A stretch of 9,430 nucleotides of DNA from Rhodospirillales bacterium (GCA_903644035.1 CAHJXG010000359.1:1-9430); one strand, 5' to 3'. Shown: positions 1 through 7,421, counted from the first letter of the stretch. The notes: generated from the sequence alone by a model not told the origin. Program-made: numbers and translations.

Positions 1-88
1 CTACCTGTCCGGCAACGGGCTGCTGTCGGCCGTGGCGCTCGGCCACGTGGCGGGACAGGCCGCGGCGCGGCCGGGCCTGGCGGCGTAA
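1..88 (+). CDS. C-terminal end of a probable FAD-dependent oxidoreductase (partial)
   Basis: Only the last 28 codons are in the window, in the frame that begins at base 2 and stops at TAA 86-88; the 5' part is cut off by the window edge. The visible tail contains GNGLLSAVALGHVAGQAAA. A glycine-rich stretch followed by GxxAG and an alanine-rich end is typical of the last FAD-contacting helix in the fumarate reductase / 3-ketosteroid dehydrogenase-like flavoprotein superfamily (FAD_binding_2). The substrate cannot be told from this fragment. The gene converges on the minus-strand hydrolase ending at 213. The 124 bp between them hold no convincing gene and only a weak hairpin. Assignment to a flavoprotein is an inference from a very short tail. 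Confidence 0.5.
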   Translation, partial: YLSGNGLLSAVALGHVAGQAAARPGLAA

Positions 89-212
89 AGCTTCTTCCAG
101 CGACCCAGCGGCATCGCCGTGCGAACGGCCCGGAGAGGCTGCCGCGCTGGCTCAACGACGCGGTCCACGTCGTGGATGTCGGCGGCGAGCTGGACGAGAC
201 GCAAGGATGAGG

Positions 213-1073
213 CTAGCCCGCAACGAACTCCCGGATCGCGGCATTCAGCGCCTCCGGCTCGTCGTTGCGGATGGAGTGGCTGCTCCCCTCGAAGATCCGC
301 AGCTGCGAGCCGGGGATGAGGCGGTGGATCTCCTCCGAGAACTCGGGCGGGCAGATCCAATCGTGCCGGCCGGCCAGGATCAGCGTCGGCACGGCGATGC
401 CGGCGATCTCGGCCCGCAGGTCGAACGACCGCAGCACGCCGCCCGGCCCGAAGGCCCGGTTCAGCGGCTCCGGCGCGTAGATCGACCGGCCGCGCACGGC
501 TTCGGCCGCCGCCGGGTCGTAGCGGCGGCTGTAGAGCGGACCCATGGCGGCGTAGTAGTCGGCCATCTGCCCCGCCGTCTCGAAGGTGCCGGACCACAGC
601 CGGGCGCAGGCCCGCTGCTGCTCGGCCGTGCCGTGGTCGCGGACGAACCGCTCCGCGCGCGGCATGAACCCGCCATGCGCCGCGGTCACGATCAGGATCA
701 GCTTCCCGACCGCCTCCGGGTGGCGTGCGGCGTGGGCCATCGCGACCATGCCGCCGTAGCTGGTCCCGATGCTGACCACCGGACCCAGCCCCAGATGGCG
801 GCGCAGCGCCTCCATGTCCTCGACGTTTTCGTCCAGCGTGTAGCGGGCCGGGTCACCGCGGCCGGACCGGCCCTGGCCGCGATGGTCGAAGTAGACCAGC
901 TGCATGGCATCGGCCAGCGGCGACATGGCGGGCTTGAACCCGGAATGGTCGCCGCCCGGGCCGCCATGAACGACCATGGCCACGGGGCGTTCCCGCATGG
1001 CGCCGCCGTCCGGCACCAGCCCGGCGCCCTCCACGTCGAAATACAGCGTCGTGCCTCGAAGCTGGGCGAGCAT
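213..1073 (-). CDS. alpha/beta hydrolase, proline iminopeptidase-like
   Basis: A 286-residue protein with the alpha/beta-hydrolase fold. Motifs in order are the oxyanion-side HGGPGG at 36-41 (typical of proline iminopeptidases and related amidases or esterases), DHRGQGRS at 63-70, the nucleophile elbow GTSYGG at 103-108 with catalytic Ser105, the acid Asp238 in GRHDW, and the base His266 in GSSHS. The catalytic triad is therefore complete. A cap region lies at about 130-215. No signal peptide or membrane segment is visible, so it is probably cytoplasmic. The ATG at 1073 is preceded by a good ribosome binding site, GGGAGGA at 1083-1077, which supports this start. The HGGPGG motif suggests release of N-terminal residues or hydrolysis of a small amide or ester, but this family is broad and the substrate is not predictable. 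It lies 109 bp downstream of the glycosyltransferase gene on the same strand, and no functional link is evident. Confidence 0.88.
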   Translation of the reverse strand: MLAQLRGTTLYFDVEGAGLVPDGGAMRERPVAMVVHGGPGGDHSGFKPAMSPLADAMQLVYFDHRGQGRSGRGDPARYTLDENVEDMEALRRHLGLGPVVSIGTSYGGMVAMAHAARHPEAVGKLILIVTAAHGGFMPRAERFVRDHGTAEQQRACARLWSGTFETAGQMADYYAAMGPLYSRRYDPAAAEAVRGRSIYAPEPLNRAFGPGGVLRSFDLRAEIAGIAVPTLILAGRHDWICPPEFSEEIHRLIPGSQLRIFEGSSHSIRNDEPEALNAAIREFVAG

Positions 1074-1112
1074 TCGTCCTCCCGTGGAGCCTTGCGGGCG
1101 AGAGAACTAGCG

Positions 1113-1146
1113 GGCGCGCGGCGCCATGGCCAGGGTCGCCGCGACC
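1113..1146 (-). terminator. GC-rich hairpins, possible transcription end after the sugar transferase
   Basis: Two adjacent short hairpins lie 37-70 bp past the stop codon of the upstream minus-strand gene. One is GGCGC-GCG-GCGCC (1113-1125) and the other GGTCG-CCG-CGACC (1134-1146). Each has a perfect 5-bp stem and a 3-nt loop. Neither is followed by a T-run in the minus direction, so this is not a classical intrinsic terminator. In a genome this rich in GC such stems also arise by chance. Confidence 0.2.
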
Positions 1147-1182
1147 GACGCTGCTGCGGCCGATGGCCGGGCGGGGCGGGTG

Positions 1183-2694
1183 CTAGAAGGCCGTCGAGCT
1201 GCGAACCTCCCGGAACAGGGTCAGCATCAGGATCTTCAGGTCAAGCGTCAGAGACCAGTCCTGGATGTAGTCCAGGTCGAACCGCACGCGGCTGCGCACC
1301 TGGTCCTCGGTCTTCGTCTCCCCTCGCCAGCCGTTGACCTGGGCCCAACCGGTGATGCCGGGCTTCACCCGGTGGCGCACGGCGTACTGGCTGACGACCT
1401 CGGCAAACAGCTTGTCAGCCGCCTTGGTGTTCGGCGCATGAGGGCGCGGCCCGACCAGCGACATGGTGCCCTGCATCACGTTGAGCAGCTGCGGCAGCTC
1501 GTCGATGCTGAAGCGGCGGAGCCACCGGCCGACGCGGGTGACCCGCGGGTCGTCCCGCGTGGTCTGCCGGTCGGCGAGCAGGTCCGTCATGCTGGCGTGC
1601 ATCGTGCGGAACTTGAAGATGCTGAACATGCGGTTGTCGAAGCCGACGCGCGGCTGGCGGAACAGCACCGGGCCGGGACTGTCCAGCTTGATCAGCACGG
1701 CCACCAGCAGCAGCGGCACCGCCGCGAACAGCAGCAGCACGCCGCCGATCACGCGGTCGAACGCCGCCTTCTTGACGGCCTGCCAGTCCTTGAGCGGCCG
1801 TTGCCCCACGGACACGACCGGGTTCGACCCGATGGCCGTGAACTGCGTCCCCTCATACCGCAACCCCGCGATGTCCGTGGTCAGGAACACGTCCACCACG
1901 AGGCTGCTCAGCTGGGCCAGGATGTCGTTGATCCGGTCCACGGCGCTGAGCGACAAGGCGATCACGATGGTGTCGATCCGCTCCGCCCGGCTGGCAAGCA
2001 CCAGGGCCTCGACGCCGCCGCGGACGTTGATGTGCTGCAGGTGCGGCGGGATGCGGGACTGCCGGTCGTCATAGACGCCCGCGACCACATAGGCGTCCGG
2101 CTGCGCCGCCAGGCGCTCCAGGAACGTCGCGCTGAACTCGTTCACGCCCACGACCGCGATGCGCTGCACCAGTCGCCCGCTGCGGCGCCAGCGCCTGATC
2201 ACGAGCTGCAGCACCGCCCGGTGGCCTGCGAGCAGCGCCCCGCCTGCCAGGACGAACGCGAACGGCCAGGCGCGGGACGGCATCGCTCCCCCCTGCAGCA
2301 TGAACAGGCTGACGACGACCGCCGTCCAGCCGATCAGCAGGGACAGCGCCGTGTCCAGCAAGCTTCGGTTGAACTGGCCGAGGCGGGGCAGCGTGTAGCC
2401 CTCGCGCTTCCGGATCGCGATGATGGTGGCGCCAGCGCCGATCCAGGTTGCGACGGCCAGATCCCCGGTAGGCATGGTGTCCAGGGCGATCTCGTAGCCC
2501 CAGGTCGTGAGCAGGCCAGCGAGGGACAGCAGCGCGAAGTCGATGACCTGTATGGTCATCGCCAGGACAGGCCGGGAGATCTGCCGGTCCGGCGACGTTC
2601 CCTCAGGGGGCGGCAGGGGGGCGCTGCCGAGGCTTGCTTGGGGCTGAGTCGATGACACCGTATCCGGCACGAAGGCATCCTTCCCTGCGGGCAT
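1183..2694 (-). CDS. undecaprenyl-phosphate sugar-1-phosphate transferase (WcaJ/PssY-type, polyprenyl glycosylphosphotransferase)
   Basis: A 503-residue membrane enzyme that would move a sugar-1-phosphate (often glucose-1-phosphate) from a UDP-sugar to undecaprenyl phosphate, the first step in assembling an exopolysaccharide or capsule repeat unit. The N-terminal half has about four hydrophobic segments (roughly 46-66, 78-95, 114-133, 144-166) and a cytoplasmic nucleotide-fold-like region (about 175-300). The catalytic domain starts with KAAFDRVIG (309-317) and the re-entrant hydrophobic segment at about 317-336. It continues with SPGPVLFRQ (339-347), FKFRTM (360-365), DELPQLLNV (398-406) with the Asp-Glu pair, MSLVGPRP (411-418) and PGITGWAQVNG (445-455). 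All hallmark motifs are present and the length is normal for the long WcaJ-like class. The ATG at 2694 has no clear Shine-Dalgarno. A GTG at 2670 (codon 9) is preceded by AGGGAAGGA and may be the true start. No other glycosyltransferase is in view, so the glycan product is unknown. Confidence 0.9.
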   Translation of the reverse strand: MPAGKDAFVPDTVSSTQPQASLGSAPLPPPEGTSPDRQISRPVLAMTIQVIDFALLSLAGLLTTWGYEIALDTMPTGDLAVATWIGAGATIIAIRKREGYTLPRLGQFNRSLLDTALSLLIGWTAVVVSLFMLQGGAMPSRAWPFAFVLAGGALLAGHRAVLQLVIRRWRRSGRLVQRIAVVGVNEFSATFLERLAAQPDAYVVAGVYDDRQSRIPPHLQHINVRGGVEALVLASRAERIDTIVIALSLSAVDRINDILAQLSSLVVDVFLTTDIAGLRYEGTQFTAIGSNPVVSVGQRPLKDWQAVKKAAFDRVIGGVLLLFAAVPLLLVAVLIKLDSPGPVLFRQPRVGFDNRMFSIFKFRTMHASMTDLLADRQTTRDDPRVTRVGRWLRRFSIDELPQLLNVMQGTMSLVGPRPHAPNTKAADKLFAEVVSQYAVRHRVKPGITGWAQVNGWRGETKTEDQVRSRVRFDLDYIQDWSLTLDLKILMLTLFREVRSSTAF

Positions 2695-2741
2695 CAGGTC
2701 GCGCCCAATGAAGAACTAAACGGATGCGCAATGCCGTAAAA

Positions 2742-2795
2742 GTCATGAATGGTTAAGATGTGACGCTTTGAAGTAAAGCTTCCAGAATTCATGAC
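2742..2795. promoter_or_regulatory. 9-bp inverted repeat in the promoter region of the sugar-phosphate transferase
   Basis: GTCATGAAT (2742-2750) and its exact reverse complement ATTCATGAC (2787-2795) are separated by 36 bp in an AT-rich island of the 185-bp gap (2695-2879). They lie 48-101 bp upstream of the start at 2694. Centres are 45 bp apart, a little over four helical turns. A smaller stem, GCTTT-GAAGT-AAAGC (2765-2779), sits between them. The arrangement resembles paired operator sites for a dimeric regulator. No confident -35/-10 pair was found, and no regulator is identified. Confidence 0.3.
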
Positions 2796-2879
2796 GCGGA
2801 GCAGGGTTTTGTCTCTTGGACGCCTCCAGCATGGCCGCCGCGGCATCCCCCCGGCGAGATGGCTGCGTCCCTCGTTCGG

Positions 2880-5093
2880 CTACAAAGCCAGCGCGCAGTC
2901 ATCCGCCATCTCCGGCAGCAGCGCGTCCGGCGGGGAGGGGTGGCCGAACAGGTAGCCCTGGCCCTCGTCGCAGCCCCGTGCATTCAGGAACGCCGCCTGC
3001 TCGGGCGTCTCGATGCCCTCGGCGACGACCCGTAGGCCGAGGCCGCGCCCGAGCGCCAGGATCGCGTCGATGACGGCGACGTTGCCCCGGTCCGCCGGGC
3101 CACCCAGCGAACCCATGGTGCCGAGGGTGGACACGAAGCTGCGGTCGATCTTGAGGCAGTCCAGCGGGCACTGCCGCAGGGTGGAGAGCGAGGCGAAGCC
3201 CGTGCCGAAATCGTCGAACGAGATGCTCACGCCCGCGGCGTGGAGCGCGTGCAGCGGCGCCAGCATGTTGGCGTCGCGGACGAAGGCGATGGTCTCCGTC
3301 ACCTCAAGCTCAAGCGCCGAGGGTGGCAGGTCCCAGCGCTGCAGGGCCTGCCGCACGGTGGCTTCCAAGGTGCCGGCCCGGACATGCTCGGTGAACAGGT
3401 TGACGGCGACGCGCAGCGGCCTTCCCTGCCGGCGCCAGAGCGCGGCCTGGCGGCATGCCTGGTCGATGGTCCAGTCGCCGACCTGGCCGACCATCCGTCC
3501 GGCCTCGAGCGCCTCGAGGAACACGTCCGGCGCCAGGAGTCCACGCTGGGGATGCTGCCAGCGCAGCAGCGCCTCGGCGCCGATCAGCTTTTTGTCGCCC
3601 AGCCGCACCTGCGGCTGGAAGTGCATCACGAACTCGCCGGCGAGGACGGCGCTGCACACCTCCTCCTCGAGCGCCCGGCGCGCCTCATAGACGTGCCGCA
3701 GGCTTGGCTGGAACATGCGGAGCGCGCCCCGGCCCGCTGCCTTGGCCTGGTAGAGCGCCAGGTCGGCGTTGGCCAGGAGGGTGGTCGCGTCCGCCGCCGC
3801 GTCCAGCGCGATCCCAGCGCAGGCGCTGATCTGGAAGCTGCGGTCGAAGATGTGGAAGGGCTGCTCAAGCATGGCCTGGAGCGCGCGGGCGCAGCTGACC
3901 GCGGTGGCCGCCGCGTCGCAGCCGGTCAGCAGCACGGCGAATTCGTCGCCGCCCAGCCGCGCCAGGGTGCAGGCGTCCGGCATCGCCAGGGCGAGGCGCC
4001 CGCCGACCTCCGTCAGCAGCAGGTCCCCGGCGCCATGGCCCATGGTGTCGTTGACGTGCTTGAAGCCATCCAGGTCGAGCAGGATCAGCCCGACGCCCCG
4101 GCTGCCGGCCGCGGCCTCTCCCATGAGCTCCAGCAGCCTTTGCCGGTTCGCAAGGCCGGTCAGGGAGTCGTAGTGGGCGAGGAACCGCAGCCGGTCCTCG
4201 GCAGCGCGGCGGGCGGTGATGTCATGGATGTTGGCGCCGAACATCGTCCGACCGCCCTCCTGCCAGCACGACAGCGCGATGTGGGCGGGAAAGGACGTGC
4301 CGTCGCGCCGCAAGGCCGGCAGCTCCATGACCCGTCCAGGGAACTGGCCCGCGCCGCCCTTCATGTGGCGGGCCATGCCGGTCGCATGGGTTTGGCGCAT
4401 CCCGTGCGGGATGATGACGTCAAGCCTCTGGCCGACCGCCTCGGCGGCAGCCCAGCCGAACAGGCGCTCGGCGGCGCCGTTCCAATGGGTGATGGCGCCG
4501 CTGCTGTCGGCGCAGATCACGGCCCCTGGCGCCGCCTCCGTCATGCGGTCGAACCGGGCGCGGCTCTCGCGGTGCTCCTTCTCCACCCGGCGCAGCTCCA
4601 GGCGATCCACCGCCAGGGAGGCGAGGCTGGACAGCAGCCGCGCCTCCTGAGGCGTCAGCGCCGGCCGTGGTTCGTGGCCGAGGATGCAGAGCGTGCCGAT
4701 GCGATGCCCCCCGGCCGGACTGACCAAGGGTGCCCCGGCGTAGAAGCGGAACCAAGGCTCCTGCGCCACGAGCGGATTGGCGGCGAACCTCGGGTCCCGC
4801 GCGAGGTCTGGAACCGACATCACGCTGTCGTTCAGGAGAGCATGGGAGCAGAAGGCGACGTCGCGGGGCAAGGTCTCGATGTCCAGGCCTGACCGGCCTT
4901 TAACCGTGACCTGCTCCTCTCCCACGAGGTTGACCAGGCCGATGGGCAAGCCAAGCAGGTCGGCGGCAATCTCAGCGAAGTGGTCGAACTCGTGTTCCGG
5001 AGCCGTCTCGGCCAGGCCATAGGCTTCAAGCGTGCGGAGGCGATCAGACTCGCCGTCAGGCTGGGCCGGCACTGCTCCGCCTTGGTTGTCCAT
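2880..5093 (-). CDS. cyclic-di-GMP diguanylate cyclase/phosphodiesterase with GAF and PAS sensor domains
   Basis: A 737-residue soluble protein without membrane segments. Domains in order are GAF (about 28-165, with the FCSHA motif at 81-85 common in this GAF subgroup), PAS (about 180-295), GGDEF (about 300-460) and EAL (about 478-725). In the GGDEF domain the metal-binding Asp340 and the signature GGDEF (381-385) are intact, so c-di-GMP synthesis is possible. The RxxD inhibitory site expected at 372-375 is absent (PDAC), so feedback inhibition by that route is unlikely. In the EAL domain the EAL triplet (507-509), Asn565, VTE (598-600), DDFGTG (627-632), Lys648, Glu692 and Gln712 are all kept, which predicts an active phosphodiesterase. 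Net activity in such tandem proteins is set by the sensor domains and cannot be read from sequence. The start at 5093 has AGGA at 5101-5098. It lies 185 bp upstream of the sugar transferase on the same strand, separated by its own promoter-like gap. Confidence 0.95.
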   Translation of the reverse strand: MDNQGGAVPAQPDGESDRLRTLEAYGLAETAPEHEFDHFAEIAADLLGLPIGLVNLVGEEQVTVKGRSGLDIETLPRDVAFCSHALLNDSVMSVPDLARDPRFAANPLVAQEPWFRFYAGAPLVSPAGGHRIGTLCILGHEPRPALTPQEARLLSSLASLAVDRLELRRVEKEHRESRARFDRMTEAAPGAVICADSSGAITHWNGAAERLFGWAAAEAVGQRLDVIIPHGMRQTHATGMARHMKGGAGQFPGRVMELPALRRDGTSFPAHIALSCWQEGGRTMFGANIHDITARRAAEDRLRFLAHYDSLTGLANRQRLLELMGEAAAGSRGVGLILLDLDGFKHVNDTMGHGAGDLLLTEVGGRLALAMPDACTLARLGGDEFAVLLTGCDAAATAVSCARALQAMLEQPFHIFDRSFQISACAGIALDAAADATTLLANADLALYQAKAAGRGALRMFQPSLRHVYEARRALEEEVCSAVLAGEFVMHFQPQVRLGDKKLIGAEALLRWQHPQRGLLAPDVFLEALEAGRMVGQVGDWTIDQACRQAALWRRQGRPLRVAVNLFTEHVRAGTLEATVRQALQRWDLPPSALELEVTETIAFVRDANMLAPLHALHAAGVSISFDDFGTGFASLSTLRQCPLDCLKIDRSFVSTLGTMGSLGGPADRGNVAVIDAILALGRGLGLRVVAEGIETPEQAAFLNARGCDEGQGYLFGHPSPPDALLPEMADDCALAL

Positions 5094-5286
5094 GCTGTCC
5101 TGCCCAATACTTTGTATGCAGCCGTCGCGTCGCCGCCGGAAGATGGCACAAGCGTGGAACGAGACGATAGCGCATCGAACAATTATTAAGCATTCCTGAA
5201 GCTCCCGTCTCAGGTGGCGGACGAGGAGGCCTGGACGTGGTGATGTGCGGGGCCGGGCACGCCCGATCCCGTCGCGGCAAGGGCCC
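5094..5286. promoter_or_regulatory. upstream region of the GAF-PAS-GGDEF-EAL gene
   Basis: This 193-bp gap separates two same-strand genes and contains no supported ORF. Its middle (about 5165-5200) is clearly richer in A and T than the surroundings, with a core AACAATTATTAAG, which makes it the best place for a promoter of the minus-strand gene starting at 5093. I could not find a convincing -35/-10 pair with 16-18 bp spacing, so the exact promoter is not assigned. Confidence 0.3.
5254..5265 (-). terminator. short GC hairpin downstream of the CDP-alcohol phosphotransferase
   Basis: CGGGC-AC-GCCCG forms a compact stem 22-33 bp after the TAA stop at 5287-5289. It could mark the end of the three-gene minus-strand operon. 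No T-tract follows, so the call is weak. Confidence 0.22.
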
Positions 5287-5895
5287 TTACCGGCTCCTGG
5301 CCGCCGTGCCCGACCTGACCCGGCGCAACGCCAGCCACAGCGCGGCGGCGGGCGTCACGATGCTGCCCGGCACCAGCGCCGCCTCCGCGCCGAAGCACAG
5401 GACCAGCAGCGGCAGCGCGAAGATCCCGTCATCCGGGTCGGCCAGCACGCGCCCGCCGCGTCCGGTCCATCCCGGCAGCTTCCCGGGCGCTGCCACGTTG
5501 ATCTCCCAGAACAGGCAGCCGATCCCCGCGCCCGCCACAAGCCCCAGCACGACCGCCGCCGGCCCCAGCGCCCCGTCCGCGGCGCCGAGGCCGAGGCCGA
5601 TGAACGCCATGACCCCGGCCAGGCAGTCCGCCATCAGGTCATAGCGGTGCCCGTGCCGGCTGAACCGCCCGGTCTGGCGCGCCAGCTCGCCATCGGCGCG
5701 GTCCAGCAGCGCCGAGGCGACGAACACCCCCACGCCGATGCTGGTCCACGTGCCCGAACCCTGCGCGAACGCCGCCGCCGCCGCGACCGCAGTGGCGAAG
5801 CGCAGCGCCGTGAGGTGGTCCGGCGTGACCCAGCTTCCCGCCAGCGCCCGGACGGCCGGGCGGACGATGCCGTGCACGAGGGTGTCATGGCTCAT
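5287..5895 (-). CDS. CDP-alcohol phosphotransferase family membrane protein
   Basis: A 202-residue hydrophobic protein that carries the complete CDP-alcohol phosphotransferase signature D65xxD68-G-xx-A72-R73-x8-G82-xxx-D86-xxx-D90, with all four metal-binding aspartates. About six membrane segments are visible (roughly 27-45, 48-65, 90-107, 109-130, 157-173, 176-191), normal for the family. Members move a substituted phosphate (or phosphonate) from a CMP-activated donor to an alcohol such as diacylglycerol, inositol phosphate or a sugar. It is the last gene of the operon, starting 3 nt after the dioxygenase stop and following a nucleotidyltransferase gene. With a PEP mutase next door, I infer that the donor is a CMP-phosphonate such as CMP-2-aminoethylphosphonate and the product a phosphonolipid. 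A normal phospholipid synthase role, or inositol-phosphate transfer, cannot be excluded. Confidence 0.88.
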   Translation of the reverse strand: MSHDTLVHGIVRPAVRALAGSWVTPDHLTALRFATAVAAAAAFAQGSGTWTSIGVGVFVASALLDRADGELARQTGRFSRHGHRYDLMADCLAGVMAFIGLGLGAADGALGPAAVVLGLVAGAGIGCLFWEINVAAPGKLPGWTGRGGRVLADPDDGIFALPLLVLCFGAEAALVPGSIVTPAAALWLALRRVRSGTAARSR

Positions 5896-5898
5896 GCC

Positions 5899-6666
5899 CT
5901 AGACCCTGAACACGTAGGACTCCGATCCCGTGCGCTCGATGTCGGGGGGAAAGGCGGCCCGCTTGTCCGCGAAGTACTGGGTGCGGTGGTCGCCATGGAC
6001 CGCCTCGTTGTACGTCAGGTACAGGATGCGCCGCGGCGCGTCCGTGAGGTTCGGCTTGGACGCATGCGGCACGAAGCTGTCGAAGAAGATCACGTCGCCG
6101 GGCGCGGTCGGGACGGCGGTGAGCCGCAGCGTCCCCTCGTCGAGCGGGTTCCACTCCTCGCCGATCAGCCCCTCGCGGTGCCGCCCCGGCACGAGTTCCA
6201 GGCAGCCGTTCTCGATCGTCGCCGGGTCGATGGTCACGAGCGCCGTGACGAACACGGGGGCGTAGCGCGTCCAGCCCGCCTGCTGGTCCTGGTGCGCCTT
6301 GAAGCCGGAGGAGCCCGGCAGCTTGAAGTTGATCTTCTCCTTGAACAGCACGGCGGTGCCGCCCATCAGCGCGCCCGTCCAGTCCAGCAGCCGGCCGCGC
6401 CGCACGAGCGCGTCGAACCCGGCGTGGAACGGGCAGAAGTTCTCGATCCGCTGCACCACCCGCCGTCCTGGCCGGGCCAGGTCGTCCTCATAGTACACCA
6501 TGTGCCGGCCCGGCACCTCCGGCGCCGACGACACCTCCTCCGTCCAGCGCAGGATGTCGCGCGTCTCGGCGGGATCGAAGAAGTCCCGCACGACGAGGAA
6601 GCCGTCGCGGTCCATCGCCGCGAGATCGGCCGCGGTCGGCGCCGCCGCGCCCATGCCCCCCTGCAT
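5899..6666 (-). CDS. PhyH-family Fe(II)/2-oxoglutarate-dependent dioxygenase
   Basis: A 255-residue protein of the phytanoyl-CoA dioxygenase family. The iron-binding facial triad is complete: His125 and Asp127 in KAHQDQQAGW, and the distal His201 in FFDSFVPHAS. Arg212 or Arg213 in APRRILYL is placed to bind the 2-oxoglutarate carboxylate. Other family features are FKEKINFKLPG (108-118) and ENGCLELVPGRH (152-163). The start at 6666 overlaps the stop of the upstream nucleotidyltransferase as TGATG, implying translational coupling; an open frame extends further upstream but only through that gene. PhyH enzymes that act on phosphonates are established (PhnY hydroxylates 2-aminoethylphosphonate at C1; DhpA and FrbJ act in phosphonate antibiotic pathways). 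From its place in a PEP mutase locus I infer that it hydroxylates the phosphonate or the finished lipid headgroup. Other small-molecule or lipid substrates remain possible. Confidence 0.9.
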   Translation of the reverse strand: MQGGMGAAAPTAADLAAMDRDGFLVVRDFFDPAETRDILRWTEEVSSAPEVPGRHMVYYEDDLARPGRRVVQRIENFCPFHAGFDALVRRGRLLDWTGALMGGTAVLFKEKINFKLPGSSGFKAHQDQQAGWTRYAPVFVTALVTIDPATIENGCLELVPGRHREGLIGEEWNPLDEGTLRLTAVPTAPGDVIFFDSFVPHASKPNLTDAPRRILYLTYNEAVHGDHRTQYFADKRAAFPPDIERTGSESYVFRV

Positions 6667-7421
6667 CACGATGCCAGGCGCGGCAGCAGGGCGGACGCCT
6701 TCTCGACGTCCTCGGGAAAGTCGATCTCGGTCCACGGCAGGCCGCTGATGTCCTCGAAGCCGAACGTGTCCGGCGGGCTGGATTGGATCATGTCCCTGAT
6801 AGGCTCCTCGTATTCCATGGATCGGCGTCCCGTGGCGACGTAGTCCCCGGCGCGGTCGGCGAGTTCGCCCGCCGCCGCAGGGGTGAAGCGGAAGAAGCCG
6901 ACGGATTCGCCGTGCCAGTCGTGCTCGGCCCGCGGCCGCTTGTGGAAATCGACGATCCGCCCCGCCGCGATGCACAGCTTGACTGGCTCGTCGCCCGGCT
7001 CGATCTCGCGGTCCAGCAGCAGGCAGTTGGGGTGCTCGCTGCCGACCAGGCGGGCCAGCAGGCGGGCGTCGCACAGCACGTCGGCGTCCATCAGGACCAC
7101 CGGCCGGCCCGCGCGCAGCACGTCCCGCCCGGTCCAGAGCGAGACGACGCTGCCCTCCCGGTGGTCGGGGTTGAGCAGCAGGCGCACATGGGGGTCGGCG
7201 CCCACCTCGGCCCTGACCTGGTCCGCCTCGTAGCCGACCACCACCGTGACCTGCTCGACGCCGGCGGCGCGCAGGTTGGCGATGTGCCGGGCGAGGAGGC
7301 TTCGCCCGCCGAGGCTCAGCAGCGCCTTGGGCCGTGAACCCTGCGCGCCGTCGAGTCGGCGGCCGACGCCGGCCGCGAGGATCAGGGCATGGGGTGGGAG
7401 AGACAGGGGCGGTGCTGGCAT
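6666..7421 (-). CDS. stand-alone nucleotidyltransferase, probable CTP:phosphonate or phospho-alcohol cytidylyltransferase
   Basis: A 251-residue cytoplasmic NTP-transferase (GT-A-like fold). Seen motifs are the nucleotide loop LAAGVGRRL (15-23), RPKALL with Lys32 (30-35), the metal-binding DAD of VLMDADVL (Asp112, Asp114), GESVGFFRF (171-179), EYEEPIRDMI (203-212) and WTEIDFPEDVEKA (230-242). This pattern is that of the LicC/PntC-like cytidylyltransferases, which activate phosphocholine or 2-aminoethylphosphonate with CTP. It heads a minus-strand operon with a dioxygenase and a CDP-alcohol phosphotransferase, which would use such an activated donor. The fused domain in the divergent PEP mutase gene is a second candidate for the same reaction, so the division of labour is unclear. 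A CTP:inositol-1-phosphate enzyme partnered with the CDP-alcohol transferase is an alternative. The ATG at 7421 has only a weak ribosome site but places the nucleotide loop at the usual distance from the N-terminus. Confidence 0.82.
   Translation of the reverse strand: MPAPPLSLPPHALILAAGVGRRLDGAQGSRPKALLSLGGRSLLARHIANLRAAGVEQVTVVVGYEADQVRAEVGADPHVRLLLNPDHREGSVVSLWTGRDVLRAGRPVVLMDADVLCDARLLARLVGSEHPNCLLLDREIEPGDEPVKLCIAAGRIVDFHKRPRAEHDWHGESVGFFRFTPAAAGELADRAGDYVATGRRSMEYEEPIRDMIQSSPPDTFGFEDISGLPWTEIDFPEDVEKASALLPRLAS

Noticed and set aside
1..210. Plus-strand frame open from base 1 to TGA 208-210, with a protein-like end reading WLNDAVHVVDVGGELDE
   Set aside because: It has no ATG or good ribosome site and overlaps the flavoprotein tail out of frame up to 88. 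It could be a decayed remnant, but nothing identifies it.
1126..2655. Long plus-strand open frame opposite the sugar-phosphate transferase, and similar ones at 207-1337, 3240-4892 and 5245-6843
   Set aside because: These are antisense shadows produced by high GC. Their translations are rich in R, H, Q and P with no recognisable motif, while the minus-strand proteins have complete family signatures.
84..2789. Similar short strings GTAAAGCTTCTTCCAG (from 84) and GTAAAGCTTCCAGAATT (from 2773)
   Set aside because: The shared core is only about 10 bases, and the two lie in unrelated settings with no flanking duplication or mobile-element gene, so this is probably chance.
372..4000. Search for an RxxD c-di-GMP inhibitory site in the GGDEF domain and for a degenerate EAL domain
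   Set aside because: No I-site was found at the expected position, and the EAL catalytic residues are intact, so there is no basis for calling either domain inactive.
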